From Noviherbaspirillum_A sp047237965 (GTDB lineage Bacteria > Pseudomonadota > Gammaproteobacteria > Burkholderiales > Burkholderiaceae_D), in contig NZ_JBDFLX010000002.1 of assembly GCF_047237965.1 (NCBI RefSeq), positions 310,001-374,000 of the forward strand: a stretch of 64,000 bases of DNA. The letters run 5' to 3'. The notes beneath the pieces were generated by a model that ran no database searches, was not told the DNA's origin, and saw only the letters and a list, made by a program, of their open reading frames with translations. Numbering within the stretch: position 1 is the stretch's first letter; each line of letters starts with the position of its first letter. The translations under genes and the position numbers were made by a program. Positions 20,288-29,443 of the stretch are shown here, piece after piece.

Positions 20288-21223
20288 ATGAATATATCGA
20301 CGCGCCAGCTCAAGGCCTTCCTGCTGATTGCGCAGCTGAAGAACTTCACCCGCGCGGCCGAGCGCCTGCACATCACCCAGGCCGGCCTCTCCGTGATGAT
20401 GCGCGAGCTCGAAGTCCAGCTTGCCAGCAGGCTGTTCGACCGCACCACGCGCTCGGTGACGCTGACGGCGGCTGGCGAGAAGCTGCTGCCGATCGCGCAG
20501 GCCGCGGTGGAAGGGCTGGAGCAGGTGGCGGCGCAGCTGGACGCCATGTCCGACAAGGCGCGTTACCTGCTGCGGGTGGCCGCCACGCCGCTGGTGTCCT
20601 CGACCCTGATGCCCTCGGTGATCAGCCGCTTCCGGCAGCAGGTTCCCGACGTCACGATACGTGTCGTCGATACCGACCTCAAGCAGGTGCAGGCGCTGGT
20701 GGAGAGCGGCGCCGCCGACTTTGGCCTGGGATTCTTCTTCGAAGGCAGCAAGAGCATCGAGCGCAGGCTGCTGTATGACTTCCCGCTGGTGCTGGTCGGC
20801 CCGTTGCAGTCGCAGGCCGACGATGCCGCCATGCCCACGCCGGCCAAGCCGGTGCCATGGGACAGCCTGCGCGAGCAGACGCTGATCGGGCTGCCGCCCG
20901 ACAACCCGATCCAGCAGCTGGTCGACCGGCAGCTTGCCAGAACGGGCCACGCCGATGCGGATCGTGCATCGTTCAACCATTTCGACACCCTGATCGCCAT
21001 GGTGGCCATCGGCCTCGGATCGGCGGTGATTCCGTCCTTTGCGATGCCGGCATGCCGCCGCCATCGGGTCAGCGCCGCGCCGCTTGTCCAGCCCCAAGTC
21101 ACCGCCGGCTTCCACCAGATCGCGCGCAAGGGCCGCGGCAAGCCGTTCTATATGGCCGAGTTCACCGACCTGCTGATCGCGATGCTGCCGCAGATGGCGG
21201 CGGGAGAGAGGCTGCCGCCCTGA
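20288..21223 (+). CDS. LysR-family transcriptional regulator
   Basis: A 311-aa LysR protein. The N-terminal HTH includes FTRAAERLHITQAGLSVMMREL at about residues 19-40 and is followed by an effector-binding domain. It lies 22 bp downstream of the PhzS-like flavoprotein gene and upstream of a Bug gene, all in one direction, so it probably regulates this small catabolic unit and is co-transcribed with it. That is unusual, since many LysR genes are divergent. Confidence 0.92.
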   Translation: MNISTRQLKAFLLIAQLKNFTRAAERLHITQAGLSVMMRELEVQLASRLFDRTTRSVTLTAAGEKLLPIAQAAVEGLEQVAAQLDAMSDKARYLLRVAATPLVSSTLMPSVISRFRQQVPDVTIRVVDTDLKQVQALVESGAADFGLGFFFEGSKSIERRLLYDFPLVLVGPLQSQADDAAMPTPAKPVPWDSLREQTLIGLPPDNPIQQLVDRQLARTGHADADRASFNHFDTLIAMVAIGLGSAVIPSFAMPACRRHRVSAAPLVQPQVTAGFHQIARKGRGKPFYMAEFTDLLIAMLPQMAAGERLPP

Positions 21224-21331
21224 CACGTCGATGCGGGAACGCCGGAAAGCGGCTGATCGTTCACAATGGCGCGCTGCGCTTGCAGCGCAAGGCCATGCAT
21301 AAAAATGGATAACAATCTCAAGGAGACCGTG

Positions 21332-22339
21332 ATGTCACAAAACACCCCTTTCATCTCGCAGCGCCGCGGGCGACGCCAGTTCATGCTGCTGGCAGGCGCG
21401 ATCGCCGCGCTGTCCCTGCCCGGCGCCGGCATGGCGCAGGAAGCCTGGCCATCCAAGCCGATCACAATCATCGTGCCATTCACGCCCGGCACCGGGATCG
21501 ATGTGCTGGCGCGTACTCTGGGCCAGAAGCTGTCGCAGCGGGTCGGACAGGCCGTCATCGTGGAAAACAAGGCCGGCGCTTCCGGCAACATCGGCACCGA
21601 GGCGGCCGCACGTGCCGCACCGGACGGCTACACGCTGCTGATGACGGTCAACACCTTCGTGATGAACGCCAGCCTGTACAAAAGCGTCCCCTACGACCCC
21701 GTGAAAAGCTTTGTGCCGGTCGCGCCCACAGCCCAGGGCGCGCTGACCTTCGCGGTCAATCCCGCCGTCCCGGCAAAGACGCTGACGGAAGCGATCAAGC
21801 TCTTCAAGGACAATCCGGGCAAGTACACCTATGCCTCGCCCGGCAATGGCACGCCGCAGCATCTGGCGATGGAACTGTTGAAGCTCAATACCGGCGTCGA
21901 TCTGCTGCATGTGCCTTACAAGGGCTCCGCCGGCGCCATTACCGACCTGCTGGGCGGACAGGTGCAGGCAATGATCCTGCCGGTGCATTCGGCGCTGGCA
22001 CATGCCAAGGCCGGCAAGCTGCGCATGCTCGCGGTGGCGCAGGACAAGCGGGTGCCGAGCGCGCCTGAGGTGCCGACCTTTGCCGAGCAGGGGGTGGCCA
22101 ATTCCAATGTCGACCTCTGGTATGGCCTGCTGGCGCCGGCCGGTACTCCAGCGCCGGTGGTGGCTCGCCTGAACAGCGAGATCAATCAGATCCTGGCGAT
22201 GCCGGACGTCAGCGAAGCCCTGGACAAGCAGGGCATGGTGCCAACGCCCGGCAAGGCCGAGACGCTGGGCATGATGGTGAAGAACGACCTGGCACGCTGG
22301 GCCGATGTGATCAAGCGCGCCAAGATCAGCGCTGACTGA
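21332..22339 (+). CDS. Bug family (TctC-like) periplasmic solute-binding protein
   Basis: A 335-aa protein. A twin-arginine-like or long signal region (RRGRRQFMLLAGAIAALSL) ends near GMAQE, followed by WPSKPITIIVPFTPGTGIDV, the Bug signature. NKAGASGNIGTEAAA and NGTPQHLAMELL are further family motifs. ATG 21332 follows AAGGAG at 7-base spacing. It probably supplies the substrate for, or senses the substrate of, the PhzS-like enzyme encoded upstream. Confidence 0.93.
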   Translation: MSQNTPFISQRRGRRQFMLLAGAIAALSLPGAGMAQEAWPSKPITIIVPFTPGTGIDVLARTLGQKLSQRVGQAVIVENKAGASGNIGTEAAARAAPDGYTLLMTVNTFVMNASLYKSVPYDPVKSFVPVAPTAQGALTFAVNPAVPAKTLTEAIKLFKDNPGKYTYASPGNGTPQHLAMELLKLNTGVDLLHVPYKGSAGAITDLLGGQVQAMILPVHSALAHAKAGKLRMLAVAQDKRVPSAPEVPTFAEQGVANSNVDLWYGLLAPAGTPAPVVARLNSEINQILAMPDVSEALDKQGMVPTPGKAETLGMMVKNDLARWADVIKRAKISAD

Positions 22340-22376
22340 GGCGCCAGTCCCGCATCAGCCTGCGTTAAAAGCAATA

Positions 22377-22420
22377 AAGGCCTGCCTGCCCGCCGTGTAC
22401 ATGGCGGGCAGGCAGGCCTT
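22377..22420. terminator. Strong bidirectional hairpin between convergent genes
   Basis: A perfect 18-bp inverted repeat (22377-22394 and 22403-22420) around the 8-base loop GTGTACAT. It lies between the stops of the plus-strand Bug gene and the minus-strand small gene, so it can end transcription from both sides. The outer A/T pairs are few, so rho-independent action is plausible but not certain. Confidence 0.7.
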
Positions 22421-22444
22421 GGGCCGCGTAGTGCAGCGGCTGGA

Positions 22445-22711
22445 TTACTTCGACATGGTGCCGGTGGTGCTGCCTGCACCTTCCTTCTTCGGCATGGTGC
22501 TGCTGGTCTCGTTCTGGCCGGTCGGGCTCATCTTGCCTTCGCGGTTTGCCTGGGTCTTGCCGGTGGCGTCCTTGCTGGCATTTTCCTTTGCAGCCTCGGC
22601 CTTCTTTTCACTCTTGGTGGTCGGTGCCGCAGGAGCGGCGGTGTGGGCAGCGGCGAAGGCGCCGCCGGCGATCAGGGTGGCGCAGGCGCCGACGATCAGG
22701 GTTTTCAACAT
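22445..22711 (-). CDS. Small secreted Ala/Lys-rich protein
   Basis: An 88-aa protein with a clear signal peptide (MLKTLIVGACATLIAGGAFA). The mature part is low-complexity and rich in Ala, Lys, Thr, Ser and Glu, with no cysteine and probably disordered. I recognise no family. Such short periplasmic proteins are common in Burkholderiales, and no function can be assigned. It precedes the strong convergent hairpin. Confidence 0.6.
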   Translation of the reverse strand: MLKTLIVGACATLIAGGAFAAAHTAAPAAPTTKSEKKAEAAKENASKDATGKTQANREGKMSPTGQNETSSTMPKKEGAGSTTGTMSK

Positions 22712-22949
22712 GGTTGTCTCCGTTCAGGTTGGAATTCGCAGTTGCAACAGGTCCGTAAGGGCAACGGACACCGGCGCAGGAACGAATATACCCATGAATC
22801 GCCGCAAGGTATTGATTGCATCCGTGTAAATCCACGATTTCCGGATGCGGCGCTATTGTTGCTCAGAAGCGACATGCGCCGGCAAGCATGTTGTTCGTGC
22901 CATGGAGCGGAGGCTGGGCCGCCCGAAAGCGACCTCGTCCTCCTTGGGA

Positions 22950-23282
22950 TCAGGCGGTTGCCATGCGGCGGCATTCCTCCGCGCAGCGGCGGCAGGCCTG
23001 GGCGCATTCCTGGCAGTGCTGGGCCTGATGCTTGCCGCATTCCTCGCCGCAGGCCTGGCACACGTCCGCGCATGCCTTGCAGACTGCTGCCGCGAATTCG
23101 CTGCCGCGGCTCATGTAAGCGGCAGCGGTACGGCAGATCTGGGCGCAGTCCATATCGAGGGCAATGCAGCGCGCCATCATTTTGACGTCCTGTTCCTGCA
23201 GGCATGAAGCGGCGCAATGGTCGCAGGCGACCGCACAGGCGTAGCAGGCATCGATGCAGGCTTGAAACTGTTGATGTGACAT
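22950..23282 (-). CDS. Csp-type four-helix-bundle copper-storage protein
   Basis: A 110-aa protein with 19 cysteines, arranged mainly as CxxxC and CxxC steps along amphipathic helices (for example CIDACYACAVACDHCAASC). This is the pattern of the copper-storage protein family (DUF326), whose tetramers store many Cu(I) ions inside four-helix bundles. No signal peptide is present, so it should be cytosolic, like Csp3. It has no CueR-type promoter, unlike the copper island about 4 kb away. Confidence 0.92.
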   Translation of the reverse strand: MSHQQFQACIDACYACAVACDHCAASCLQEQDVKMMARCIALDMDCAQICRTAAAYMSRGSEFAAAVCKACADVCQACGEECGKHQAQHCQECAQACRRCAEECRRMATA

Positions 23283-23491
23283 GTTGCTCTCCTTGAGAAT
23301 GAATCAGCCATCAGGAAACAATCATGCAACGGATGAGACCGGCACGAAGCCGAGCGACAGGACCCGCCGGGCCCGACGCATGGATGGTCTACTCCCGGTG
23401 CCGGCAATTCGAGAGCACGCGGTATAGATTTGTTCAAATATATTTTTGTGCCCTTGATTTCCATCATCTGGCCGTCTCGCAGTCAGGCGGT

Positions 23492-25009
23492 CTATTTGGT
23501 GACGATGTTGCGCATGCGTCGCCGCAGTTCGCGCTCGCGCTGCTCCTCTTCCTTCTGGTCTTCCCGCAGCGCACGCCAAAGCGATAGCACCATCAGCAGG
23601 ATGACCAGGGCAAAGGGAAGGGCGAACCCGATCGTGGCTGTCTGCACGGCCTTGATCCCACCCGCCAGAAGCAGGCTGATCGCGATGCCAGATACCAGGA
23701 CGCCCCAGATGATCTTGACGCGGGCGGACGGGTTGGGGCTGCCGCCTGTGCTCATCATGCTCAGCACCAGCACAGCCGAGTCGCCTGAAGTGACGAAGAA
23801 GATCAGCACCAGCAGTGTCGCAACGCCCGACATCAGCCCGCCCAGCGGCATGCCGGCAAACATGGTGAACAGCGCGGTGGACACGTCGGCCTTGACTGCG
23901 GCCGCGATCGGCACATGTTGCCAGATCTCCATGGTCAGCGCGGTGCCGCCAAATACCGAGAACCACAGGAAGGCAGCCAGTGACGGCGCCAGCACGGTGC
24001 CGAGAATGAATTCGCGCACCGTGCGGCCGCGCGAGACGCGGGCGATGAACAGGCCCACGAAAGGCGACCAGGAAATCCACCAGGCCCAGTAGAAAATGGT
24101 CCAGTCGCCAACCCACTTGCTGTCGCGAAATGGCGTTGCCCGCAAGCTCATGCGCACGATCTCGCTGAGATAGCTACCCAGCGTATTGGTCAGGGTGTCG
24201 ATGATGGCGATGGTAGGGCCAAGCAGGAACACCGCCAGCATCAGCAGCGCTGCCACCACCATGTTGAAGTTCGACAGGTACTTGATGCCCTTGTCGACGC
24301 CGGTGGTAGCCGAAGTAATGAAAATCAAGGCGGTAACGATGATGATCGCCACCTGCGAGATGTCGCTGACCGGCAGCCCGAACACTGCCTTCAGGCCGCT
24401 GTTGATCTGCAATGCGCCCATGCCCAGCGAAGCGGCGACACCAAAGGCGGTGGCGATGACGGCCAGCGCATTGAACAGGCCCGACAGCCGGCGCACCGCC
24501 GCCCAGGGCAAGGCGCTGGTTGCCGAACTGATCAGCGCCTGCGACTGGCGGCGGTACTGGAAGAATGCAATCGCCAGCGCGACGATGCTGTACACCGCCC
24601 ATGGATGCAGGCCCCAATGGAAAAACGCATAGCGCATTGCGGCATTGGCCGCTTCAGGCGTGCCGGGCGCGATGCCTGGCGGCGGCGTGTTGTAATGCGA
24701 CAGAGGTTCGGCCACGCCCCAGAACACCAGGCCGATGCCCATGCCTGCTGCAAACAGCATCGCGAACCAGCTTCCGACGGAGAACTCGGGCTCCTCGTCC
24801 TCGTTGCCCAGCTTCAGGTTGCCGTAACGGCTCAGCGCGAGAAACAGCGCGAACAGCACTAGTCCCAGCACGATCCACAAATACAGCCAGCCGAAATTGC
24901 GGATGCTCGCCGCCAGCGCCGTATCGAATACGGCAGCCATGGAAGATGGCGAAAGAATGCCCCATAGCACCACGAGAAAGATGAGGCCTGCGGGAAAAAT
25001 GAGCTGCAT
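23492..25009 (-). CDS. BCCT-family transporter (betaine/carnitine/choline type)
   Basis: A 505-aa membrane protein with twelve predicted helices. The BCCT signature WTIFYWAWWISWSPFVG is present, and WGVAEPLSHY marks the central substrate region. Such carriers import trimethylammonium compounds with Na+ or H+. The C-terminal tail is highly charged (EDQKEEEQRERELRRR), like the osmosensing tails of BetP, though shorter. It lies near ClC, MscS and trehalose synthesis genes, which supports a role in osmoprotectant uptake. ATG 25009 follows AGGAGA. Confidence 0.93.
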   Translation of the reverse strand: MQLIFPAGLIFLVVLWGILSPSSMAAVFDTALAASIRNFGWLYLWIVLGLVLFALFLALSRYGNLKLGNEDEEPEFSVGSWFAMLFAAGMGIGLVFWGVAEPLSHYNTPPPGIAPGTPEAANAAMRYAFFHWGLHPWAVYSIVALAIAFFQYRRQSQALISSATSALPWAAVRRLSGLFNALAVIATAFGVAASLGMGALQINSGLKAVFGLPVSDISQVAIIIVTALIFITSATTGVDKGIKYLSNFNMVVAALLMLAVFLLGPTIAIIDTLTNTLGSYLSEIVRMSLRATPFRDSKWVGDWTIFYWAWWISWSPFVGLFIARVSRGRTVREFILGTVLAPSLAAFLWFSVFGGTALTMEIWQHVPIAAAVKADVSTALFTMFAGMPLGGLMSGVATLLVLIFFVTSGDSAVLVLSMMSTGGSPNPSARVKIIWGVLVSGIAISLLLAGGIKAVQTATIGFALPFALVILLMVLSLWRALREDQKEEEQRERELRRRMRNIVTK

Positions 25010-25069
25010 GTCGTCTCCTGACGAAAGATCGGCGCCGCACATGCCGGTGCCCCGGCACGCCATGCGGCG

Positions 25070-26029
25070 TCAGAAAGAGTGGCTGATCCCTACGGCAGTG
25101 CCTACCGCGCCGCCAGGGTTCGGGCCGCGGTCGCGGTGAAGATCCGTGTAGATATTGGTGCGCAAGGACAGGGCGTGGATGTAGCCAATGCTGAACTTGC
25201 TGCTGTTCTGGTCAGGATTGCGACCGTACCCTGCGCGCACCGTATCCTTGCCCAGCTTGTAGGTGCCGGCCAGCATGACTGCCTTCTCCGTCTCGCCCTG
25301 GTTCAGGTGCACGCGGGCATGGGAGGCCATCAGCGTGAGCTTGTCGATGCGCCAGGAGGCCGCGATCATCATGATGCGGTCGCGAACCCGGTTGCTTTCG
25401 TAGGACGCCATCGCTGCCACCGGCCCCTGCGCATAGTTGAGCGAAAAGCCCGCCGTGCGCGCCGCAGCGTCGGCGACACGTTCGGTCTCGCCGGCCGCAT
25501 CCAGGCTCCAGCCCGCAAACTCGGGGCTTTCATAGAAGATGCCGTTGCTGATGCGTGAAAAATTTGCATAGCCCGCCGCCGCATCCCGCAGGCCGTCGCT
25601 GCTGTAGCTGCCGGTCTGAAACGCAGCCAGCGAGCCATTGAAGCCGCTGTTGATCCATGGCTCGAAGCGCCACACATTGTTCCAGAGCGGCGTCAGCGCC
25701 CGGCCCAGGCGCACCGTGCCATGCGACTGACTTGCCAGACCCACGGTCGACTCGCCCTGCCAGAAGGTGCCGGTGCGCTCCAGGCTGCCTGTATCCGGAT
25801 TGAAGCGCGTCTGGAGATTGAAGGTGGCGGACAGGCCGCCGCCGAGCGCCTCGCTGCCCTTGACCCCCAGCCAGTTGTTGTAGCCTCGCTCGAGCGCAAG
25901 CGGATCGCCGCTGCGCTTGCTGATGCCAAGGTCGAGGTTGCCGTACAGGACAACGCTGGACTGCGCTGCAGCCCATGGCGCCACGCACGCAAGACAGCAC
26001 AGAAGGCAGTATCGGGCTGGAGTATGCAT
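25070..26029 (-). CDS. Gram-negative trimeric porin
   Basis: A 319-aa protein with a signal peptide ending in APWAAAQ, followed by SSVVLYGNLDLGI, the N-terminal first strand of Burkholderiales porins. The C-terminus ends GISHSF, with the terminal Phe required by the BAM machinery. The body is strand-rich with alternating hydrophobic residues. It is somewhat short for the family (usually 340-380 aa). Start 26029 is preferred over 26095 because the signal peptide begins there. Confidence 0.92.
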   Translation of the reverse strand: MHTPARYCLLCCLACVAPWAAAQSSVVLYGNLDLGISKRSGDPLALERGYNNWLGVKGSEALGGGLSATFNLQTRFNPDTGSLERTGTFWQGESTVGLASQSHGTVRLGRALTPLWNNVWRFEPWINSGFNGSLAAFQTGSYSSDGLRDAAAGYANFSRISNGIFYESPEFAGWSLDAAGETERVADAAARTAGFSLNYAQGPVAAMASYESNRVRDRIMMIAASWRIDKLTLMASHARVHLNQGETEKAVMLAGTYKLGKDTVRAGYGRNPDQNSSKFSIGYIHALSLRTNIYTDLHRDRGPNPGGAVGTAVGISHSF

Positions 26030-26254
26030 TTGGCTGAATGTAAAAAGCTCGGCAGTATAGCGCCCGGTTGCTGCCTCTACAATCGTTAATTCCATGCCAG
26101 AAAAACGCGCGCGCCCTTATCAGGCAGGGGTTTGCGCAAGATTAAACCTTGCTTGACGGCCGGCAATGCGGATGGTTGGCGCAACGGCGGGCGTGACAGG
26201 AGGTCGAGCCGGGCCTCTTGTCGCCCGACCAGCTGGCATTGCCGTCGGTGATGG

Positions 26255-27577
26255 TTAATGCCGCCGCACGGCGTCCGTGTCGGCGGGCAGCATGCCTTGC
26301 GCGAGCGTATGGTAAAGAGGCGTGCGGCACACCGCCTTGGAGGCCGCGCTGGCAATCAGCGCAGTGGCCATCAGCGGCATCAGCATGTGATGGCTGTCGG
26401 TCATTTCCATCATGATGATGAAGGAGGTCAGCGGCGCGCGGGTAACGCCCGCCAGATAGGCGGCCATCACGAGAAGCACCATTGCGCTGTGCGGCGCCAG
26501 TGCCGGCAGCAGCGCCGCGACGTTGTCGCCAATGCCTGCCCCGACCGCCAGCGAGGGCGCAAAGATGCCGCCGGGAATGCCCGCAGCCGATGACATCAGC
26601 GTGGCCAGGAACTTGGCGGCGCCGAAGTACCAGGGCAGGGCGCCGCTTTGTTCCAGCGTCATGCGGGTCGGTTCATAGCCGGTGCCGAACACCAGGCCAT
26701 CGGTGGCGACGCCCAGCAGGGCCACGCCCAGCCCGCAAGAGGCGGCCCAGGCATATGGCCGCGAGCGGACAAAGCGGCCGGCGCGGCCCGGCAGGCCGGC
26801 GCTGCTGCGTATCATCAGGCGGCTGAAGAGCCCGCCGCCCAGGCCGCCGGCAATGCCGCACACCACGATGGCGAGCGCACCGCTCTGCCAATCCAGCGTG
26901 GTGGCCGTGGTGCCGAAATAGGTGTAGTTGCCCAGGAGGGAGAGCGACACCAGGCCCGACAGCACCACCGTGATCAGCGTCGAGCTGTTTGCCTTGAAGA
27001 CATGCTGGCTGCTGAGTTCCTCGATGGCAAACATGATGCCGGCCAATGGCGTGTTGAACGCCGCGGCGATGCCGGCGGCGCCGCCGGCGAGTATCAGGGT
27101 GCGGCGCTGCTGCTCGCCGTTCAGCGGGCCACGGCCGCGAAACGCGTGCATGATCGATGCGCCGATCTGTACGGTTGGCCCCTCGCGGCCGATCGATGCG
27201 CCGGCGGCTAAGCCGCCTATCGTCAGCAGCACCTTGCCGAAGGCAATGCGCAGCGAGAGCAGCGAGCTTGGCTGGATGCAGTCATGCACTTCCATCGCAG
27301 CGATGGCCTGCGGTATGCCGCTGCCCTGGGCGCCAGGAAACCAGTTGCGGCAGATCCATGCAAGGGCGGCGAAAGCCGCCGGCATCAGCAGCAGCGGCAG
27401 ATAGGGATAAGCGCTCCAGAGCGCCCGGTTCAGCCGCGTGGCCTCTTCGCTGCCATAGGCGAGCCCGACCGCCACAAGGCCCACCAGCAAGGGGGCGATC
27501 AGCCAGGCCCAGCCCTTGTGCCAGTATGTCACCGCGCCATTTCGCAGTCTTGTTTGCCGCGAGCCTGGATTTTCCAT
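26255..27577 (-). CDS. ClC-family chloride channel/antiporter
   Basis: A 440-aa membrane protein. The ClC selectivity motifs are present: GSGIPQ (about residue 85) and GREGPTVQIG, whose Glu is the gating glutamate. GIFAPSLAVGA matches the third conserved segment. There is no C-terminal CBS pair. It may exchange Cl- for H+ in acid or osmotic stress. ATG 27577 has AGGAAGG just upstream; an in-frame TTG lies 15 bp earlier. A MarR gene is divergent from it, and 225 bp without a gene separates it from the downstream porin. Confidence 0.92.
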   Translation of the reverse strand: MENPGSRQTRLRNGAVTYWHKGWAWLIAPLLVGLVAVGLAYGSEEATRLNRALWSAYPYLPLLLMPAAFAALAWICRNWFPGAQGSGIPQAIAAMEVHDCIQPSSLLSLRIAFGKVLLTIGGLAAGASIGREGPTVQIGASIMHAFRGRGPLNGEQQRRTLILAGGAAGIAAAFNTPLAGIMFAIEELSSQHVFKANSSTLITVVLSGLVSLSLLGNYTYFGTTATTLDWQSGALAIVVCGIAGGLGGGLFSRLMIRSSAGLPGRAGRFVRSRPYAWAASCGLGVALLGVATDGLVFGTGYEPTRMTLEQSGALPWYFGAAKFLATLMSSAAGIPGGIFAPSLAVGAGIGDNVAALLPALAPHSAMVLLVMAAYLAGVTRAPLTSFIIMMEMTDSHHMLMPLMATALIASAASKAVCRTPLYHTLAQGMLPADTDAVRRH

Positions 27578-27671
27578 TGCCTTCCTGATCAATCGCCTTG
27601 TTTTTTACATTCTAGCAAATATGATCTGCGCCGTTGGCCGGGCACGGCTGTCAAAATTGAGGTTGCGAAAC

Positions 27672-27689
27672 ACATTGATACGAATGTAT
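27672..27689. promoter_or_regulatory. Candidate MarR operator
   Basis: Two overlapping short palindromes lie in the clc/marR intergenic region: ACATT-GATACG-AATGT (27672-27687) and ATAC-GAAT-GTAT (27678-27689). They sit 36 bp before the MarR start. Size and AT content fit a MarR-dimer site, but no consensus is known for this regulator. Confidence 0.35.
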
Positions 27690-27724
27690 ATTTGCAGAAA
27701 GATACTGATCTAAATGGTAAAAAT

Positions 27725-28219
27725 ATGGCTGCTTCCCGCTCCGGCGCCGCAAAAACGAACGACCCGCTGGTGATCCTGGGCAAGTTTCGCATCCTGATTC
27801 GTGCCGCGCAGCGGCACTCCGCCGCAATACAGAAGAAGTGCGGCGTCAGCGGCGCGCAGCTCTGGATATTGCAGGAACTGCGCGACGCGCCTGGCCTGCG
27901 GGTAGGCGAACTGGCTGCCCGCATGGCCATTCACCAGACAACCACCAGCAACCTGCTCGACTCGCTGGAAAAAAGCGGTTACGTGCTCAAGTCGCGCGAC
28001 GAAAGCGACCAGCGCGTGGTCAACCTGTCGCTCACGCCCAGCGGCGTGAAAGTACTGCGCAAGGCGCCGCAACCGGCGCGCGGCCTGCTTCCGGAAGCGC
28101 TGGCCAAGGTCAGCGCCGCCGACCGGGCCAAGCTCAATGCCGGACTGCAGGCATTGCTCGACGTGGTCGAGGATGCCGACAAGGACGCGGGCGGTAAGCC
28201 GCTGTCATTCAACCTGTAG
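27725..28219 (+). CDS. MarR-family transcriptional regulator
   Basis: A 164-aa winged-helix regulator. The segment VGELAARMAIHQTTTSNLL (about residues 60-78) is the DNA-binding HTH, and the wing carries KSRDESDQRVVNLSLTP, the DxRxxxLxLT signature of MarR proteins. It is divergent from the ClC gene and upstream of mscS. Ligand and targets are unknown. ATG 27725 lacks a strong ribosome site; the upstream open frame overlaps the promoter region and is not favoured. Confidence 0.88.
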   Translation: MAASRSGAAKTNDPLVILGKFRILIRAAQRHSAAIQKKCGVSGAQLWILQELRDAPGLRVGELAARMAIHQTTTSNLLDSLEKSGYVLKSRDESDQRVVNLSLTPSGVKVLRKAPQPARGLLPEALAKVSAADRAKLNAGLQALLDVVEDADKDAGGKPLSFNL

Positions 28220-28343
28220 TCCTGGCGAAGGGCGCCGCCGCGCCCGTTCCCAGCCGCACCGTTCCGGGTTCGCCGTGCGCGATTCCCGGGGCCGTCCCGT
28301 GTCCGCTTCGGGCCGGTGATGTGCGTAAATCAATGGAGAAGAT

Positions 28344-29435
28344 ATGGACCTGATGCCGATGCCATCATACGACGTCATGCTTGCCGCCGTCGTTTTCATC
28401 GCCGTACTTGCCGGCCTGCTCGCCGGCAAGGCCCTGTTGACGCGCCAGTTGCGCCGGCTGGCCGAGGCTTCCCGCTTCAATGTGCTGGGCTACGTGGCCC
28501 AGGTGCTTGGCGCCACGCGCCTGCCCTTTCTGTGCTGGGTCGCGCTGCTGGCCGGCGTCAGCCAGCTGACCCTTAATCCGCGCCAGGAAAAATGGCTCAA
28601 CTATGCCTGGATCATCATCCTGGTATCGCAGATAGCGCTGTGGGCCAACCGCATCGTCACCGTTGCGGTGGAGCGTGCCTTCGAGCGCCAGCGCACGAGC
28701 AACCCGGCGTCGGCCACGCACCTGATGCTGGCCGGGCTGGTGGCGCGCATCGTCCTGTGGTCGGTCGCCGTGCTGGTGACCCTGGATAACCTGGGCTTCA
28801 ACATCACGACGCTCATGGCCAGCCTGGGCATAGGCGGCATCGCGGTCGCGCTGGCGGTGCAGAACATCCTCGGCGATATCTTTTCATCGGTGTCGATCGC
28901 GCTCGACAAGCCGTTCGTGATCGGCGATTTCATCGTGGTCGACTCCTACATGGGCACCGTCGAGTACGTCGGCATGAAGACGACGCGCATCCGCAGCCTG
29001 GGCGGCGAGCAGATCATCTTCTCCAACAACGAGCTGCTGAAGAACCGCATCCGCAATTACAAGCGCATGCAGGAGCGGCGCGTGCTGTTCGAGTTTGGTG
29101 TCGCTTACGAAACGCCGATCGAGCAGGTGCGCGCGCTGCCCGGCATCGTGCGCGAGATTGTTTCCTCCCAGCTGCAGACCCGTTTCGACCGCGCCCACTT
29201 CAAGGGTTATGGCGACAGCGCGCTGCAGTTCGAAGTGGTGTATTTCGTGCTGGACCCGGACTTCAACAAGTACATGGACATACAGCAGGCGATCAACCTG
29301 GCGCTGCTCGAAGCGCTCGCCGCGCGCGAAGTGGCCTTTGCCCATCCGGTGCGCATGTTACGCCTGGCGCCCGAACAGATGCGGGCTGCCGCCAGCCACC
29401 TGGCAGCCATCACGCCAGCCGACAGGGCTGCCTAG
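28344..29435 (+). CDS. MscS-family mechanosensitive channel
   Basis: A 363-aa protein with about four to five N-terminal helices, the last being the pore helix (GIGGIAVALAVQNILGD). The MscS beta-domain follows, with DKPFVIGDFIVV. The Gly/Ala-rich pore helix packing and the FSNNELLKNRIRNY segment are typical. These channels open under membrane tension to release solutes on hypo-osmotic shock. The stop lies 8 bp before the trehalose-phosphate synthase gene, which suggests one osmotic operon. Confidence 0.93.
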   Translation: MDLMPMPSYDVMLAAVVFIAVLAGLLAGKALLTRQLRRLAEASRFNVLGYVAQVLGATRLPFLCWVALLAGVSQLTLNPRQEKWLNYAWIIILVSQIALWANRIVTVAVERAFERQRTSNPASATHLMLAGLVARIVLWSVAVLVTLDNLGFNITTLMASLGIGGIAVALAVQNILGDIFSSVSIALDKPFVIGDFIVVDSYMGTVEYVGMKTTRIRSLGGEQIIFSNNELLKNRIRNYKRMQERRVLFEFGVAYETPIEQVRALPGIVREIVSSQLQTRFDRAHFKGYGDSALQFEVVYFVLDPDFNKYMDIQQAINLALLEALAAREVAFAHPVRMLRLAPEQMRAAASHLAAITPADRAA

Positions 29436-29443
29436 GAGACGCC

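Noticed and set aside
28220..28343. GC-rich gap before mscS as a riboswitch or terminator
   Set aside because: Several weak GC complementarities but no convincing stem, T-run or known motif.
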